Source of the DNA: Orenia metallireducens
GTDB lineage: Bacteria; Bacillota; Halanaerobiia; Halobacteroidales; Halobacteroidaceae
Reading direction: 5' to 3'
DNA: 64,000 nucleotides
NCBI RefSeq assembly: GCF_003001995.1
Contig: NZ_PVNB01000003.1
Location: forward strand, 124,001 to 188,000
Shown here: positions 43,308 through 52,638 of the stretch, in pieces
Position numbering within the stretch: the stretch's first letter is position 1
How the letters are laid out: each line of letters opens with the position of its first letter
Translations under genes and position numbers: made by a program
The notes under the pieces: generated by a model
What the model saw: only the letters and a program-made list of their open reading frames with translations
Database searches by the model: none
What the model was told of the DNA's origin: nothing

Positions 43308-45011
43308 TTAATCCAACTTGGCAATCAATTCTTTAATTTGAGATAAATACTGATCGATTTCAACTTTAAGTTCTTCACCAGTTTTTCGAAGCTTAACCTC
43401 TAAGGCTCCTTCTTTTAATGAACGCCCTCCAATAGTGATTCTAATTGGGCATCCAATTAAATCGGCATCATTAAATTTAACACCAGCTCTTTCTTTTCTA
43501 TCATCTAATAACACATCTATTCCTTCTGAAGTTAATTGATTATAAATTTGTTCAGCTTTTTCACTTACTTCATTATTCTTCCCTAAAACCAAAATTTCTA
43601 CTAAAAAAGGAGCTAAAGCTTTAGGCCAAACAATTCCATCCTCATCATAGTTCTGTTCAATTGCTGCTGCCACAGTTCGAGTAATTCCAATTCCATAACA
43701 TCCCATTACCATTGGCTTACTCTTACCATTCTCATCTAAGAAGGTTGCACCCAAAGGCTCACTATATTTGGTACCAAGCTTAAATACTTGACCAACCTCA
43801 ATACCTGGAGTTAAGCTCAAGTGTCCATCACAATGGATACACTTCTCTCCTTCTTTCACCTCTCGAATATCAGCAACCTCTGCTACTTTAAAGTCACGCT
43901 GAGGGTTGACATTGATATGATGTTTATCAGTTTGATTGGCTCCAGCTACCCCATTTACTACTTCCATTACCAATTCATCAGCAATAATTCTGACATCACC
44001 AAGGTTAACTGGACCAGTAAAGCCTTTAACTGTATCTAGACCCTCATAAGCATCATCATTTATAAGCTCTAAATTAACTATGTCTAGTAAATTTCCTAGC
44101 TTAATATCATTAACTTGATAATCTCCTCTTACTAATGCTAATATTATTTCATCTTTTCCTTGATATAATACAGCTTTAATCATCTTTTCTGCCGGTATAT
44201 CTAACTCTGCTACCAACTCTTCAATTGTAGTAATTGCTGGAGTGTCAATTACTTCTAATTCTTTAAGTTCTTCATCAATTTCAATCGTATCACTTTTAGA
44301 TTTGGCCAACTCTAAATTGGCTGCATAATTACAGTCTTCACAATAGACTACAATATCCTCTCCAGCATCAGCTAATACCATAAATTCATGGGAGTCGCTT
44401 CCCCCAATTGCTCCAGTATCTGCTTCTACAGGCCTATATTCCAAACCACATCTACTATAAATATTACAATAAGCATCATACATCTTCTGATAGCTCTCTT
44501 GTAAACCATCTTCATCGATATCAAAACTATAAGCATCCTTCATAATAAACTCTCGACCTCGTAAAACTCCAAAGCGAGGTCTAATTTCATCTCTATATTT
44601 ACTCTGAATTTGATAAAGATTTAGCGGTAATTCTTTATAAGATCTTACCTCATCACGTACCAAATCCGTGATTACCTCTTCATGAGTTGGTCCTAAACAA
44701 AAGTCCCTGCCATGTCTATCCTTTAATCTCATCAATTCTGGACCATAATTTTGGAACCTGCCAGACTCTTCCCACAACTCTGCTGGTTGTAAAGCTGGTA
44801 ATAATAACTCTTGTGCTCCAGCCTTGTTCAACTCTTCTCGGACAATATCCTCAAACTTTCTAATAACACGATATCCTAAAGGTAAATATGTATAGATTCC
44901 TGAACTTAATTTTCTCATCAAACCAGCTCTTAGCATCAATTGATGGCTAATAACCTCAGCATCAGCTGGTGTCTCCTTTAATGTTGGTATATACATCTGT
45001 GACATCTTCAT
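43308..45011 (-). CDS. proS: Prolyl-tRNA synthetase (bacterial type)
   Basis: Charges tRNA-Pro. The 567-residue class II enzyme has motif 1 near LMRKLSSGIYTYLPLG, motif 2 in the segment KYRDEIRPRFGVLRGREFIMKDAYSF (split by function across residues 135-165), the inserted editing domain from about 225 to 400, motif 3 GIGITRTVAAAIEQ near 437 and a C-terminal anticodon-binding domain. The order rseP...proS-polC is as in Bacillus. AGGAGG precedes the ATG. Confidence 0.97.
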   Translation of the reverse strand: MKMSQMYIPTLKETPADAEVISHQLMLRAGLMRKLSSGIYTYLPLGYRVIRKFEDIVREELNKAGAQELLLPALQPAELWEESGRFQNYGPELMRLKDRHGRDFCLGPTHEEVITDLVRDEVRSYKELPLNLYQIQSKYRDEIRPRFGVLRGREFIMKDAYSFDIDEDGLQESYQKMYDAYCNIYSRCGLEYRPVEADTGAIGGSDSHEFMVLADAGEDIVVYCEDCNYAANLELAKSKSDTIEIDEELKELEVIDTPAITTIEELVAELDIPAEKMIKAVLYQGKDEIILALVRGDYQVNDIKLGNLLDIVNLELINDDAYEGLDTVKGFTGPVNLGDVRIIADELVMEVVNGVAGANQTDKHHINVNPQRDFKVAEVADIREVKEGEKCIHCDGHLSLTPGIEVGQVFKLGTKYSEPLGATFLDENGKSKPMVMGCYGIGITRTVAAAIEQNYDEDGIVWPKALAPFLVEILVLGKNNEVSEKAEQIYNQLTSEGIDVLLDDRKERAGVKFNDADLIGCPIRITIGGRSLKEGALEVKLRKTGEELKVEIDQYLSQIKELIAKLD

Positions 45012-45137
45012 AACAAAAATCCTCCTCTATTATCCTAAGTAGCTCTTAAAATTCTATAAGACTAACTTAAATTTTATCAAGTATATATTTTATTGTCAAC
45101 GTAGTTGAATATCCATATATTCTTTTAATCAAATTTT

Positions 45138-45222
45138 TAGTACTAAGGCTAAGGCTAAATAAACAATAAAAATACTAGTCTAATCTTCGCTTAGACTTAT
45201 ACTTAAAATTAAAACTTAATAT
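45138..45222. repeat. TTAAG/CTTAG-family repeat
   Basis: CTAAGGCTAAGGCTAAATAAAC and CTAATCTTCGCTTAGACTTATAC, short-period units between ispG and proS. Confidence 0.55.
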
Positions 45223-46272
45223 TTAATCTAAATTCTCTATCTCCTTCATCAGTTCATCTACTAAATCTTCTGCTGGTACTCTTTTAATAACCTCTCCCTT
45301 TTTAAAGATCAGTCCTACATCCTTACCTCCAGCAATTCCTAAATCAGCTTCACGAGCCTCCCCTGGACCATTAACTACACAACCCATAATAGCAACTTCA
45401 ATATCCTTATCTAAATCTTTAATCTTCTCTTCTACTTGGTTTGCAATTTCAACCAAATTAATCTCAGTTCGTCCACAGGTTGGACAAGAGATGATATTTA
45501 CCCCACCCCTTCTTAAATTCAAAGCTTTAAGGATACTATAAGCAACCTCTATCTCCTCTACAGGATCTCCTGTCAAAGAGACTCTAATAGTATCCCCCAA
45601 ACCTTGTGCTAAGATTGCTCCTATACCTACAGCAGACTTAATAGTACCAGATTTGATAGTTCCAGCCTCAGTAATTCCAATATGTAAAGGATAATCAACC
45701 ACTGTAGCTATCAACTGATAAGCCTCTAAAGTTTTCATGACATTGGAGGCTTTTAAAGAGATGATAATATCCTCAAATCCATATTTCTCCAATAACTGAA
45801 CATGCTTTAAAGCACTCTCTACCATTGCTTTGGCTGTTGGATGTCCATATTTTTTCAACAATTCTCTCTCCAATGAGCCTGCGTTTACCCCTACTCGAAT
45901 TGGAACCTTCTTCTCCAATGCCTTTTGAGCTACCAATTTTACCTTCTCTTCATTACCAATATTTCCAGGATTGATTCTTAAACCATCAATTCCTTGTTCT
46001 AATACCTCTAAAGCTAATCTATAATCAAAGTGTATATCAGCAATTAAAGGTATTTTTATCTGACTCTTAATTTCACCGACCTTAGATGCAGCCTCTTGGT
46101 CTGGAATAGCTACTCTAACCAGTTCACAACCTGCCTCTTCTAGTCTTTTAATCTGCTCAACAGTTGCTTTTACATTTCTTGTATCTGTATTTGTCATAGA
46201 CTGGACGGAGATAGGTGCATCTCCGCCAATCTGTACATTTCCCATCTTTACTGCTTTTGACTCTCTTCTCAC
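45223..46272 (-). CDS. ispG: 4-hydroxy-3-methylbut-2-enyl-diphosphate synthase
   Basis: Penultimate step of the MEP isoprenoid pathway, an iron-sulfur enzyme. The 349 residues include SVQSMTNTDT near the N-terminus, DIHFDYRLAL near 85, and the three cluster cysteines in SCPTCGRTEINL (two) and MGCVVNGPGEA (one). Its start is probably GTG at 46272, with AGGTGA 8 bases away; a TTG two codons earlier is too close. It clusters with dxr, cdsA and uppS, all of isoprenoid or lipid supply. Confidence 0.96.
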   Translation of the reverse strand: MRRESKAVKMGNVQIGGDAPISVQSMTNTDTRNVKATVEQIKRLEEAGCELVRVAIPDQEAASKVGEIKSQIKIPLIADIHFDYRLALEVLEQGIDGLRINPGNIGNEEKVKLVAQKALEKKVPIRVGVNAGSLERELLKKYGHPTAKAMVESALKHVQLLEKYGFEDIIISLKASNVMKTLEAYQLIATVVDYPLHIGITEAGTIKSGTIKSAVGIGAILAQGLGDTIRVSLTGDPVEEIEVAYSILKALNLRRGGVNIISCPTCGRTEINLVEIANQVEEKIKDLDKDIEVAIMGCVVNGPGEAREADLGIAGGKDVGLIFKKGEVIKRVPAEDLVDELMKEIENLD

Positions 46273-46283
46273 TATCAATTCAC

Positions 46284-46841
46284 CTACTTTAAGCTATCGC
46301 AATTTTCACAATTCTCATTACAGTCTTTTCTATAAGGGTGTACTAACATATCTAGTCTTCTAATTCTCTGTAAAGCCTCTCCAAAATCAATCTTAACTCT
46401 ATGATGGGCTCCATCCTCTTGTTCATCCATATCATCAGCATCAGAAACCAACTTCTGTAAAGGGGTTAACTTTACATTCTTACTAACAGGGCTAGAACCA
46501 CTGTGAAATAATATAGCCAAAGCTATCTCCCTAGCTTTGCCCAAGTCTTCCCCCTTTAAAATTAAGAGCTCATGGGCTCGTTCAGCACCTTTAATGGTAT
46601 GAATATCGAATTCATTATAGGATTCAAAATCCCATTCACCATGCCTTTCCCAATTAGTATGCCCTATATCATGTAATAAAGTGGCTTTAGTAGCCAAATC
46701 TACACAGACCTTCCTTTTAACTGCCAACTCAAAAGCATATTCCGTAGCTGCCACCACATGGGCATAACCCGCTTTAGGAAGATGTTTCTTAGCAACACTA
46801 TCAGTAATCAAAGATTCTAAAGTTACATGCCTATCAAACAT
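46284..46841 (-). CDS. HD-domain protein
   Basis: A 185-residue HD-superfamily phosphohydrolase. Ligand residues: H at HVVAATEYAFEL (about 28), HD in ATLLHDIGHTNWE (about 52-53) and the later D in VSDADDMDEQ. A C-terminal cysteine motif CNENCENCDS could bind metal. The substrate is unknown. Its position between the zinc-ribbon gene and ispG suggests operon membership. AAGGAGG precedes the ATG. Confidence 0.82.
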   Translation of the reverse strand: MFDRHVTLESLITDSVAKKHLPKAGYAHVVAATEYAFELAVKRKVCVDLATKATLLHDIGHTNWERHGEWDFESYNEFDIHTIKGAERAHELLILKGEDLGKAREIALAILFHSGSSPVSKNVKLTPLQKLVSDADDMDEQEDGAHHRVKIDFGEALQRIRRLDMLVHPYRKDCNENCENCDSLK

Positions 46842-46923
46842 AGTACCCCTCCTTTGATAAACAGTAAATTAACAAGTGAGGAATAATAAGCAAGAGACTA
46901 ATAATAATCATTATTAAGCTTCT

Positions 46924-47343
46924 TCACTCTTTCCCTGCACATTTATCACAAAGTCCATCATTTCTCTGGACTTGAGCATAAGCCTCTTTACCGCATTTAC
47001 GACAATTTGTACCCATAATTTCAAAGCAAGTTTCACAAAAACCATGCTTTTGTACAAATTTAGGGTCTGCTTTACCGCAAGCACGGCAGACACAATCTTT
47101 ACAATACCCTTTGTTCTCTTGCACCTGCTTAGGGGCTACCTTTCCACATGCTTTACACGCATAATAGCCACCTTTTTTCTTCTCCAATTCTTTCACACAA
47201 TTCTCACAGATATTTTCATTCTTTAGAATTCTAACCTGTGTAGCCTCTGTTCCACATAATTTGCAATACCTTTTTGCCCTCCGACCTGTAACCCTATTAG
47301 GGTCTAACCATTTGCTACCACGTCTATTCTTCTGTTTAGCCAT
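46924..47343 (-). CDS. Small protein of four tandem zinc ribbons
   Basis: No named family is recognised. The 139 residues are basic at the N-terminus (KQKNRRGSKW) and then hold eight CxxC pairs arranged as four ribbons: CKLC/CENC, CKAC/CKDC, CRAC/CETC, CRKC/CDKC. Each resembles a rubredoxin-like knuckle separated by about 12-20 residues. RNA- or protein-binding is plausible for such arrays. The ATG at 47343 has GAGGTGA upstream; a longer frame into the intergenic repeat is discarded. It lies between rseP and the HD gene. Confidence 0.85.
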   Translation of the reverse strand: MAKQKNRRGSKWLDPNRVTGRRAKRYCKLCGTEATQVRILKNENICENCVKELEKKKGGYYACKACGKVAPKQVQENKGYCKDCVCRACGKADPKFVQKHGFCETCFEIMGTNCRKCGKEAYAQVQRNDGLCDKCAGKE

Positions 47344-47352
47344 ATCTATCAC

Positions 47353-47440
47353 CTCAACTGAGTTTAAGTTTAAGTATAAGCCCGAGCCTAAGTAAAAATT
47401 AATTGAACTCAACCTTAAACTCAGGCTTAAACTTATATTA
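47353..47440. repeat. TTAAG/CTTAG-family palindromic repeat
   Basis: GAGTTTAAGTTTAAGTATAAGC faces CTTAAACTCAGGCTTAAACTT with complementary arms. It overlaps the end of rseP. Confidence 0.65.
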
Positions 47441-48506
47441 TCGATCTTATATCTTTAATCATAATTACAACAAATAAAACCATTAATAATACAAAGCCTA
47501 CTAAATGAACCATCCCCTCTTTTTCAGGGTCAATAGGTTTACCTGTGATTAATTCCCACCCCAAAAAGACCAGCCTACCTCCATCTAAAGCAGGTATAGG
47601 TAATAAATTCATTATACCTAAATTTATACTAATTAATGCAGCAAACTCCATTAATCTTAACATACCTGCACGAGCTGCATCTCCAACAAACTGGGCTATC
47701 TTAACTGGTCCACTAACATCACTAGCCATCTGACCAGTGACCATCTTCCATAATCCCAAAATAAGACCATATATATATATACCAGTTCTTTGAATACCCA
47801 GCCAAATAGCTTCAAAGATATTAACCGACTTTCTATTATAGACAGGAATAATTCCAATAACACCAACTTCTCTACTCTCATCAAGTCTAGGAACAACATT
47901 TAAATCAAAGGTTTGATCGTCTCTCTCTACCTGTAGAGTAATTTCTTGATTAGGATTCTTATTTATCATCCCAGCTAACTCTTCCCAATTGCTTACTTTT
48001 TGATTATTAACAGCCAATATCTTATCCCCATCTCTTAAGCCAGCCTCATAAGCAGGTTGCTCAGGGAACACTTGACCTATTACCGTACTATCCGAAGTAT
48101 TTACTTCAACACCATAGATACTAAAAATTAGAGTAAAGAAGAGTGCTGCCAATAGGAAGTTCATAACTGGTCCCATAAAAATTACCCAAAACCTCTCCCA
48201 AACACTCTTTTGAAATAAACATCTCTCTTCTCTAAAAGCCTTCTGATAAAGTTCTACCTCTTCTTGCTTAACCTCGTCATCATCAACAGGCATCTCTCCT
48301 GTCATCTTACAATAGCCACCTAAAGGTAATAATCTAATAGAGTATAACGTCTCTCCATATTGCTTGCCAAAAAGTTTTGGTCCCATTCCAATAGCAAATT
48401 CCTCTACCTGAACCCCTACATATTTAGCTACCATGAAATGCCCTAATTCATGGAAGAAGACCAGAATTCCTAAAACAATTATGAATGAAACAATAGTTGT
48501 TAACAA
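47433..48506 (-). CDS. rseP: Site-2 intramembrane protease RseP/RasP
   Basis: Cuts transmembrane segments of anti-sigma factors and signal peptides. The 357-residue protein has the zinc motif FFHELGHFMVAKY near residue 17, a PDZ domain (about 130-215, GQVFPEQPAYEAGLRDGDKILAVN), and the second active-site motif NLLPIPALDGGR near 300. Several membrane helices flank these. The TTG start overlaps the dxr stop by a few bases, so translation is coupled. Confidence 0.96.
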   Translation of the reverse strand: MLTTIVSFIIVLGILVFFHELGHFMVAKYVGVQVEEFAIGMGPKLFGKQYGETLYSIRLLPLGGYCKMTGEMPVDDDEVKQEEVELYQKAFREERCLFQKSVWERFWVIFMGPVMNFLLAALFFTLIFSIYGVEVNTSDSTVIGQVFPEQPAYEAGLRDGDKILAVNNQKVSNWEELAGMINKNPNQEITLQVERDDQTFDLNVVPRLDESREVGVIGIIPVYNRKSVNIFEAIWLGIQRTGIYIYGLILGLWKMVTGQMASDVSGPVKIAQFVGDAARAGMLRLMEFAALISINLGIMNLLPIPALDGGRLVFLGWELITGKPIDPEKEGMVHLVGFVLLMVLFVVIMIKDIRSII

Positions 48507-49657
48507 ACTTTCTCACCTTCTTTCTGAGCCTCTACTCTAGCCCAAGTATCTGCTTCTATAATCTGATCTAAAGTTGGATCATCTACAACCTCATGAGCAG
48601 ACATCACCATCTTAATCAACTTAGGAATATCTATAAATTTAATCTTTCCTGCTAAAAACTTACTAACAGCAACCTCATTAGCAGCATTTAAAACCGCCGG
48701 CATCGTTCCACCCCTTTTCCCAGCCTCATAGGCATAGTCTAAACATGGGAATAATTCCTTTCTAGGCTCTTCAAAGGTCAGCTCTCCAACCTTAGCCAAA
48801 TTAAGGCTCTCTAAATTATTAGTATTTCTCTGGGGATAGGTCAATGCATATTGAATCGGAACCTTCATATCTGGCAGACCCAGTTCTGCAAGTATTGAAT
48901 GGTCTTTATACTCTACCAAAGAATGGATTATACTCTGGGGATGGACTACAACATCTATCTGTTCATAATCTAAATCAAATAGCCACTTAGCCTCAATAAC
49001 CTCCAAACCCTTATTCATTAAAGTAGCTGAATCAATTGTAATCTTCCCACCCATATCCCAATTAGGATGATTAAGAGCCTCTTCCACGCTAACCTCTGAC
49101 AACTTATCAGCCGATATAGTTCTAAAAGGGCCTCCAGAAGCCGTTAAAATAATCTTCTTAACCCCTGCTCTATCCTCTCCTTGTAAAGCCTGAAAAATAG
49201 CATTATGCTCACTATCTATAGGTAATATCCTAACATCATTCTCTTTAGCCTCTCTCATTACAATAGCTCCTGCTGTAACCAATGTCTCTTTATTGGCTAA
49301 AGCTATATCCTTACCTGCTCTAATTGCTGCTAAAGTAGGCTTTACTCCAATAGCACCAACTACAGCATTAACCAGCAACTCAACTTCATCTAATGTAGCA
49401 ACTTTAATCAATCCCTCTAATCCCGTTAGTATTTGGGTTTTATTATAGCTTAGCTTATATTTTAACTCATTAACCAAAGAGTCATTCATTAAAACTGCAT
49501 ATTTAGGTTTGAATTTATTAATCTGTTCAGCCAAAATTTCAATGCTACTATTTGCTGTAAGAGCCATCACCTTAAACTCACAATTTAATTCATCAACTAC
49601 TTCTAACGTTTGTTGCCCAATAGAGCCTGTTGAGCCCAAAATCGCTATCTTCTTCAT
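48500..49657 (-). CDS. dxr: 1-deoxy-D-xylulose-5-phosphate reductoisomerase
   Basis: Second step of the MEP pathway. The 385 residues show the NADPH site GSTGSIGQQTLEVV at 8-21, the metal and substrate motif PIDSEHNAIFQAL near 148, and HPNWDMGGKITIDSATLMNKG near 205. It sits between a YtvI-like gene and rseP; Bacillus has cdsA-dxr-rasP without the insertion. AGGGGGA precedes the ATG. Confidence 0.97.
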   Translation of the reverse strand: MKKIAILGSTGSIGQQTLEVVDELNCEFKVMALTANSSIEILAEQINKFKPKYAVLMNDSLVNELKYKLSYNKTQILTGLEGLIKVATLDEVELLVNAVVGAIGVKPTLAAIRAGKDIALANKETLVTAGAIVMREAKENDVRILPIDSEHNAIFQALQGEDRAGVKKIILTASGGPFRTISADKLSEVSVEEALNHPNWDMGGKITIDSATLMNKGLEVIEAKWLFDLDYEQIDVVVHPQSIIHSLVEYKDHSILAELGLPDMKVPIQYALTYPQRNTNNLESLNLAKVGELTFEEPRKELFPCLDYAYEAGKRGGTMPAVLNAANEVAVSKFLAGKIKFIDIPKLIKMVMSAHEVVDDPTLDQIIEADTWARVEAQKEGEKVC

Positions 49658-49668
49658 AGAACATCCCC

Positions 49669-50730
49669 CTACTCATCAATAATAATTGAAATAAATCCTG
49701 CTTGAAATACCGCTTTTAAGACTACTAAAGAAGCCGGACCGATAAAGAATCCAGCAACACCAAATAATTGGACTCCCAAATACATAGCAACTAAGATAGC
49801 CAATGGATGGATACCAATACTTCTACCAACTATCTTCGCTTCTAATATTTGGCGTGTAGCCCCCATTACACCATATAAGATAAAGAGTCCAATAGCAAAA
49901 CTAACATTTCCTACTATCAAGTTATAAATTGCCCAAGGAATAAAGATCAGACTAGGACCAATAACAGGAATCAAATCTAACAGTCCTCCAGTTAAGCCCA
50001 CTACAATCGAATAACTACTACCTAGAATACTTAGACCAATAATTGAAATTAAAGTTGTAATAGTAATTAAAAGAATTTGTGCTCGAATAAATCCAATACC
50101 TGCTTTCATTATATCGCCTTGAACCTGTTTTATCTTATGGCGCCATTTATTAGGAAAAGGTTTTAACAAGGCCTCTAAAATAAGCTCCTTATCTCTACTG
50201 ATAAAGAAGGTAGCTATTAAACTGATTAATAAAATAGTCGCAAAATTAGGAAGCTTTTTAACTACACCTAATAAAGTAGAGCTAGCTAATTGGATAATCT
50301 CCTTGGCTTTATCATAAAAATATTGAAAATTACTATTGATACTCTCTTTAAAGGACTCTGGAATCTTCAACTCTTCTATAACTCTACTCAACTGTTGATT
50401 CCGCTCTGATATCCAATCTAGTTGTTTACTAAACCCCTGATAATCTGGTAAATCATTTAGCAGATTATTCAATTCAATAAATAATCTAGAAAAACTGACT
50501 GTTAATATTAGACTTATAAAGATAATTATTATAGATAGAATAATTATTATCGAAAGACCCCGAGGCAGATTAGCCTTCTCTTCAAGTAGTTCTACAGCAG
50601 GATCAATTAAACTTGCTATAATAGCTGCTATCACAAAAGGAAGGAGATAACTTAATATATACTTTAAGAAAAAGATACTAATAACTATTAACAAAACCAA
50701 TCCTAAAGATAGCTTATAGATTTTCTTCAT
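49669..50730 (-). CDS. YtvI-like AI-2E family membrane protein
   Basis: A 353-residue membrane protein with about seven to eight transmembrane helices and the family end-section GLTGGLLDLIPVIGPSLIFIPWAIYNL. Length and topology match the sporulation membrane protein YtvI group, whose function is unknown; some AI-2E members are transporters. It lies between cdsA and dxr (12-13 base gaps), so it is in the lipid/isoprenoid operon. Sporulation role is inference. Confidence 0.82.
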   Translation of the reverse strand: MKKIYKLSLGLVLLIVISIFFLKYILSYLLPFVIAAIIASLIDPAVELLEEKANLPRGLSIIIILSIIIIFISLILTVSFSRLFIELNNLLNDLPDYQGFSKQLDWISERNQQLSRVIEELKIPESFKESINSNFQYFYDKAKEIIQLASSTLLGVVKKLPNFATILLISLIATFFISRDKELILEALLKPFPNKWRHKIKQVQGDIMKAGIGFIRAQILLITITTLISIIGLSILGSSYSIVVGLTGGLLDLIPVIGPSLIFIPWAIYNLIVGNVSFAIGLFILYGVMGATRQILEAKIVGRSIGIHPLAILVAMYLGVQLFGVAGFFIGPASLVVLKAVFQAGFISIIIDE

Positions 50731-50742
50731 ATCTTCCCCCTC

Positions 50743-51558
50743 TTACCTTAACACAACCCACTGTAAATAATAATAAACAACAGGTAAAGTAAATAACAAA
50801 CTATCAATTCTATCTAATATTCCTCCATGCCCTGGTATAATATCACCAGAATCCTTGATATTAGCATCACGTTTAAAGACCGATTCAGATAAATCACCTA
50901 ATTGAGCAAAAAGAGCAATTAGAATTCCTAATACTATGCCATGTAAATATCCAAAACCCAAGTATACACTAATAATCATAGTAAGCGCTATACTAAAGGT
51001 CAATCCACCAACCGCCCCTTCTATAGTCTTTTTTGGACTAATTTTAGGTGCCAAAGGGCTTTTACCAAAGTTCATTCCTGTAAAATATGCTCCAGTATCG
51101 GTTATCCAAGTTGCCAAGATTGGTAACCAAACAAATAAAGTGCCAATACCTTTACCATTACTGAGCTCTAAGTTATACAGTAGTATCAAATGGCTAAATA
51201 AACCTGCGACATAAAAGACCCCAAAAAAAGTAATAGCTGTTGTAAAGATAGCAGAGTTATCTACCCCGACAATCACCTGCTTTAATAAAATGACTAAAAA
51301 AGACAAGATCAAGAAACCATATACAACTGATAAATCGTTACTATTTAGATATGTAAGAAGAACTAAAATTAGACCAATCAAGATTCCTAAAAACCTGTTT
51401 GCCTTTATTCCTTTAGCTTTTACCAGCTTGTAATATTCATCCATCCCTAATCCAACAACCACCAGATTCAATAATAAAAAGGGAATATTGCCTATTTTTA
51501 AGATAATAATCAATATAGGAATAGCTATTACTGCACTTAAAATCCTTGTTTTCAACAT
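50743..51558 (-). CDS. cdsA: Phosphatidate cytidylyltransferase
   Basis: Makes CDP-diacylglycerol for phospholipids. The 271-residue protein has about seven transmembrane helices and the C-terminal signature SVFKRDANIKDSGDIIPGHGG. The ATG at 51558 lies 5 bases after AGGTGA; an upstream GTG is part of that site. It immediately follows uppS. Confidence 0.95.
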   Translation of the reverse strand: MLKTRILSAVIAIPILIIILKIGNIPFLLLNLVVVGLGMDEYYKLVKAKGIKANRFLGILIGLILVLLTYLNSNDLSVVYGFLILSFLVILLKQVIVGVDNSAIFTTAITFFGVFYVAGLFSHLILLYNLELSNGKGIGTLFVWLPILATWITDTGAYFTGMNFGKSPLAPKISPKKTIEGAVGGLTFSIALTMIISVYLGFGYLHGIVLGILIALFAQLGDLSESVFKRDANIKDSGDIIPGHGGILDRIDSLLFTLPVVYYYLQWVVLR

Positions 51559-51567
51559 TAATATCAC

Positions 51568-52356
51568 CTACTTTTTCTTAAGTCCGCCAAACCTTCTTTC
51601 CCTTTCTTGATAATCCTTTATAATCTCTAAAAAAGCTTCTTTATTAAAATCAGGCCAATATACTTCAGTAAAGCACAACTCTGTATAAGCAAGCTGCCAT
51701 AATAAGAAATTACTGATTCTCTTTTCTCCACCAGGTCTGATTAATAAGTCAGGATCAGGTTGTTGGTTGGTATATAACCCTTGGGATATTAATTGCTCAT
51801 CGATATCTTCAAGGCTTATCTTGCCATCAATTAGGTCTCTTCCAATATTCTTAACTGACTCTATGATTTCACTTCTAGCTCCATAATCTAAAGCAATATT
51901 AAGAACTAAAGTATTATTATTCTTGGTTCTTTCCATAGCCTGCTCTACTTTCTCTTTAACCCCTTGGGGTAGCCTGTTCTTATATCCAATTATATTAAGC
52001 CTCACACCCTCTTGATCTAATTCATCAAGTTCTTCTAAAAAGACCTTTTCAAATAACTTCATCAGAAAATTAACCTCTTTTTCAGGTCGCTTCCAATTCT
52101 CTGTAGAGAAAGCATAGGTAGTAATATATTTAACCCCTAAATTTTTAGATATTTTTGTGATCTCTTTTAAGGTCTTTACCCCTGCTTGATGTCCAACACT
52201 TCTGGGAAATCCCCTTTTTTTAGCCCAACGACCATTACCATCCATTATAAATGCTACATGTGTAGGTACTTCTTTCTGTTTAACTTCCGATACTAACTCT
52301 TCAAAAGTACTATTGTTTTTGAATTTATCTAATGCCTTATCAACAATACCCCACAT
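51568..52356 (-). CDS. uppS: Undecaprenyl diphosphate synthase
   Basis: Builds the C55 lipid carrier for cell wall synthesis. The 262-residue cis-prenyltransferase shows FIMDGNGRWAKKRGFPRS at about 38-55 with the catalytic aspartate, TYAFSTENWKRP, and the C-terminal LIRPGGEKRISNFLLWQ and AYTELCFTEVYWPDF. The ATG at 52356 follows AGGAGG by 7 bases. A terminator-like hairpin precedes it. Confidence 0.96.
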   Translation of the reverse strand: MWGIVDKALDKFKNNSTFEELVSEVKQKEVPTHVAFIMDGNGRWAKKRGFPRSVGHQAGVKTLKEITKISKNLGVKYITTYAFSTENWKRPEKEVNFLMKLFEKVFLEELDELDQEGVRLNIIGYKNRLPQGVKEKVEQAMERTKNNNTLVLNIALDYGARSEIIESVKNIGRDLIDGKISLEDIDEQLISQGLYTNQQPDPDLLIRPGGEKRISNFLLWQLAYTELCFTEVYWPDFNKEAFLEIIKDYQERERRFGGLKKK

Positions 52357-52382
52357 TAATAATCCTCCTATATTTATGAAAT

Positions 52383-52411
52383 AACCCCCTCTCAACCATA
52401 TAGAGGGGGTT
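52383..52411 (-). terminator. Hairpin between the 69-residue gene and uppS
   Basis: AACCCCCTCT, 9-base loop, AGAGGGGGTT, then ATTTCAT on the minus strand. It may partly terminate or process the frr-uppS transcript. Confidence 0.65.
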
Positions 52412-52426
52412 TAGTAACTGGGGTTA

Positions 52427-52636
52427 TTATTTATTATCTACCCCTAAGTAATAATCTTCATGACTGATTATTAACTCTACAACTTCTTTATTAATTAGCC
52501 TTTGTCCAATTACCCTTAATTCACCTAGACCAACTAACTTTCTTGGAGGTCTGGTATGACGAATTTGAAGTTTATAGTTATCCCTTGTTAATAAATCCTT
52601 GGCAGAATTATAATTTAAGGCAATAACATTTTTCAT
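52427..52636 (-). CDS. Small conserved-looking hypothetical protein
   Basis: A 69-residue protein with no recognised family. Its pattern (alternating helix, IRHTRPPRKLVGLGELRVIGQRLI, then VVELIISHED) loosely recalls a single PASTA-like unit, but this is speculative. It starts 2 bases after the frr stop and lacks a strong ribosome site of its own, suggesting coupled translation. Codon use looks like its neighbours, so it is probably a true gene. Confidence 0.6.
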   Translation of the reverse strand: MKNVIALNYNSAKDLLTRDNYKLQIRHTRPPRKLVGLGELRVIGQRLINKEVVELIISHEDYYLGVDNK

Positions 52637-52638
52637 AG

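Noticed and set aside
45012-45222. T-box leader upstream of proS
   Set aside because: That region is downstream of proS on the minus strand; proS follows a short gap and no T-box sequence (TGGNACCGCG-like) is visible near its start.
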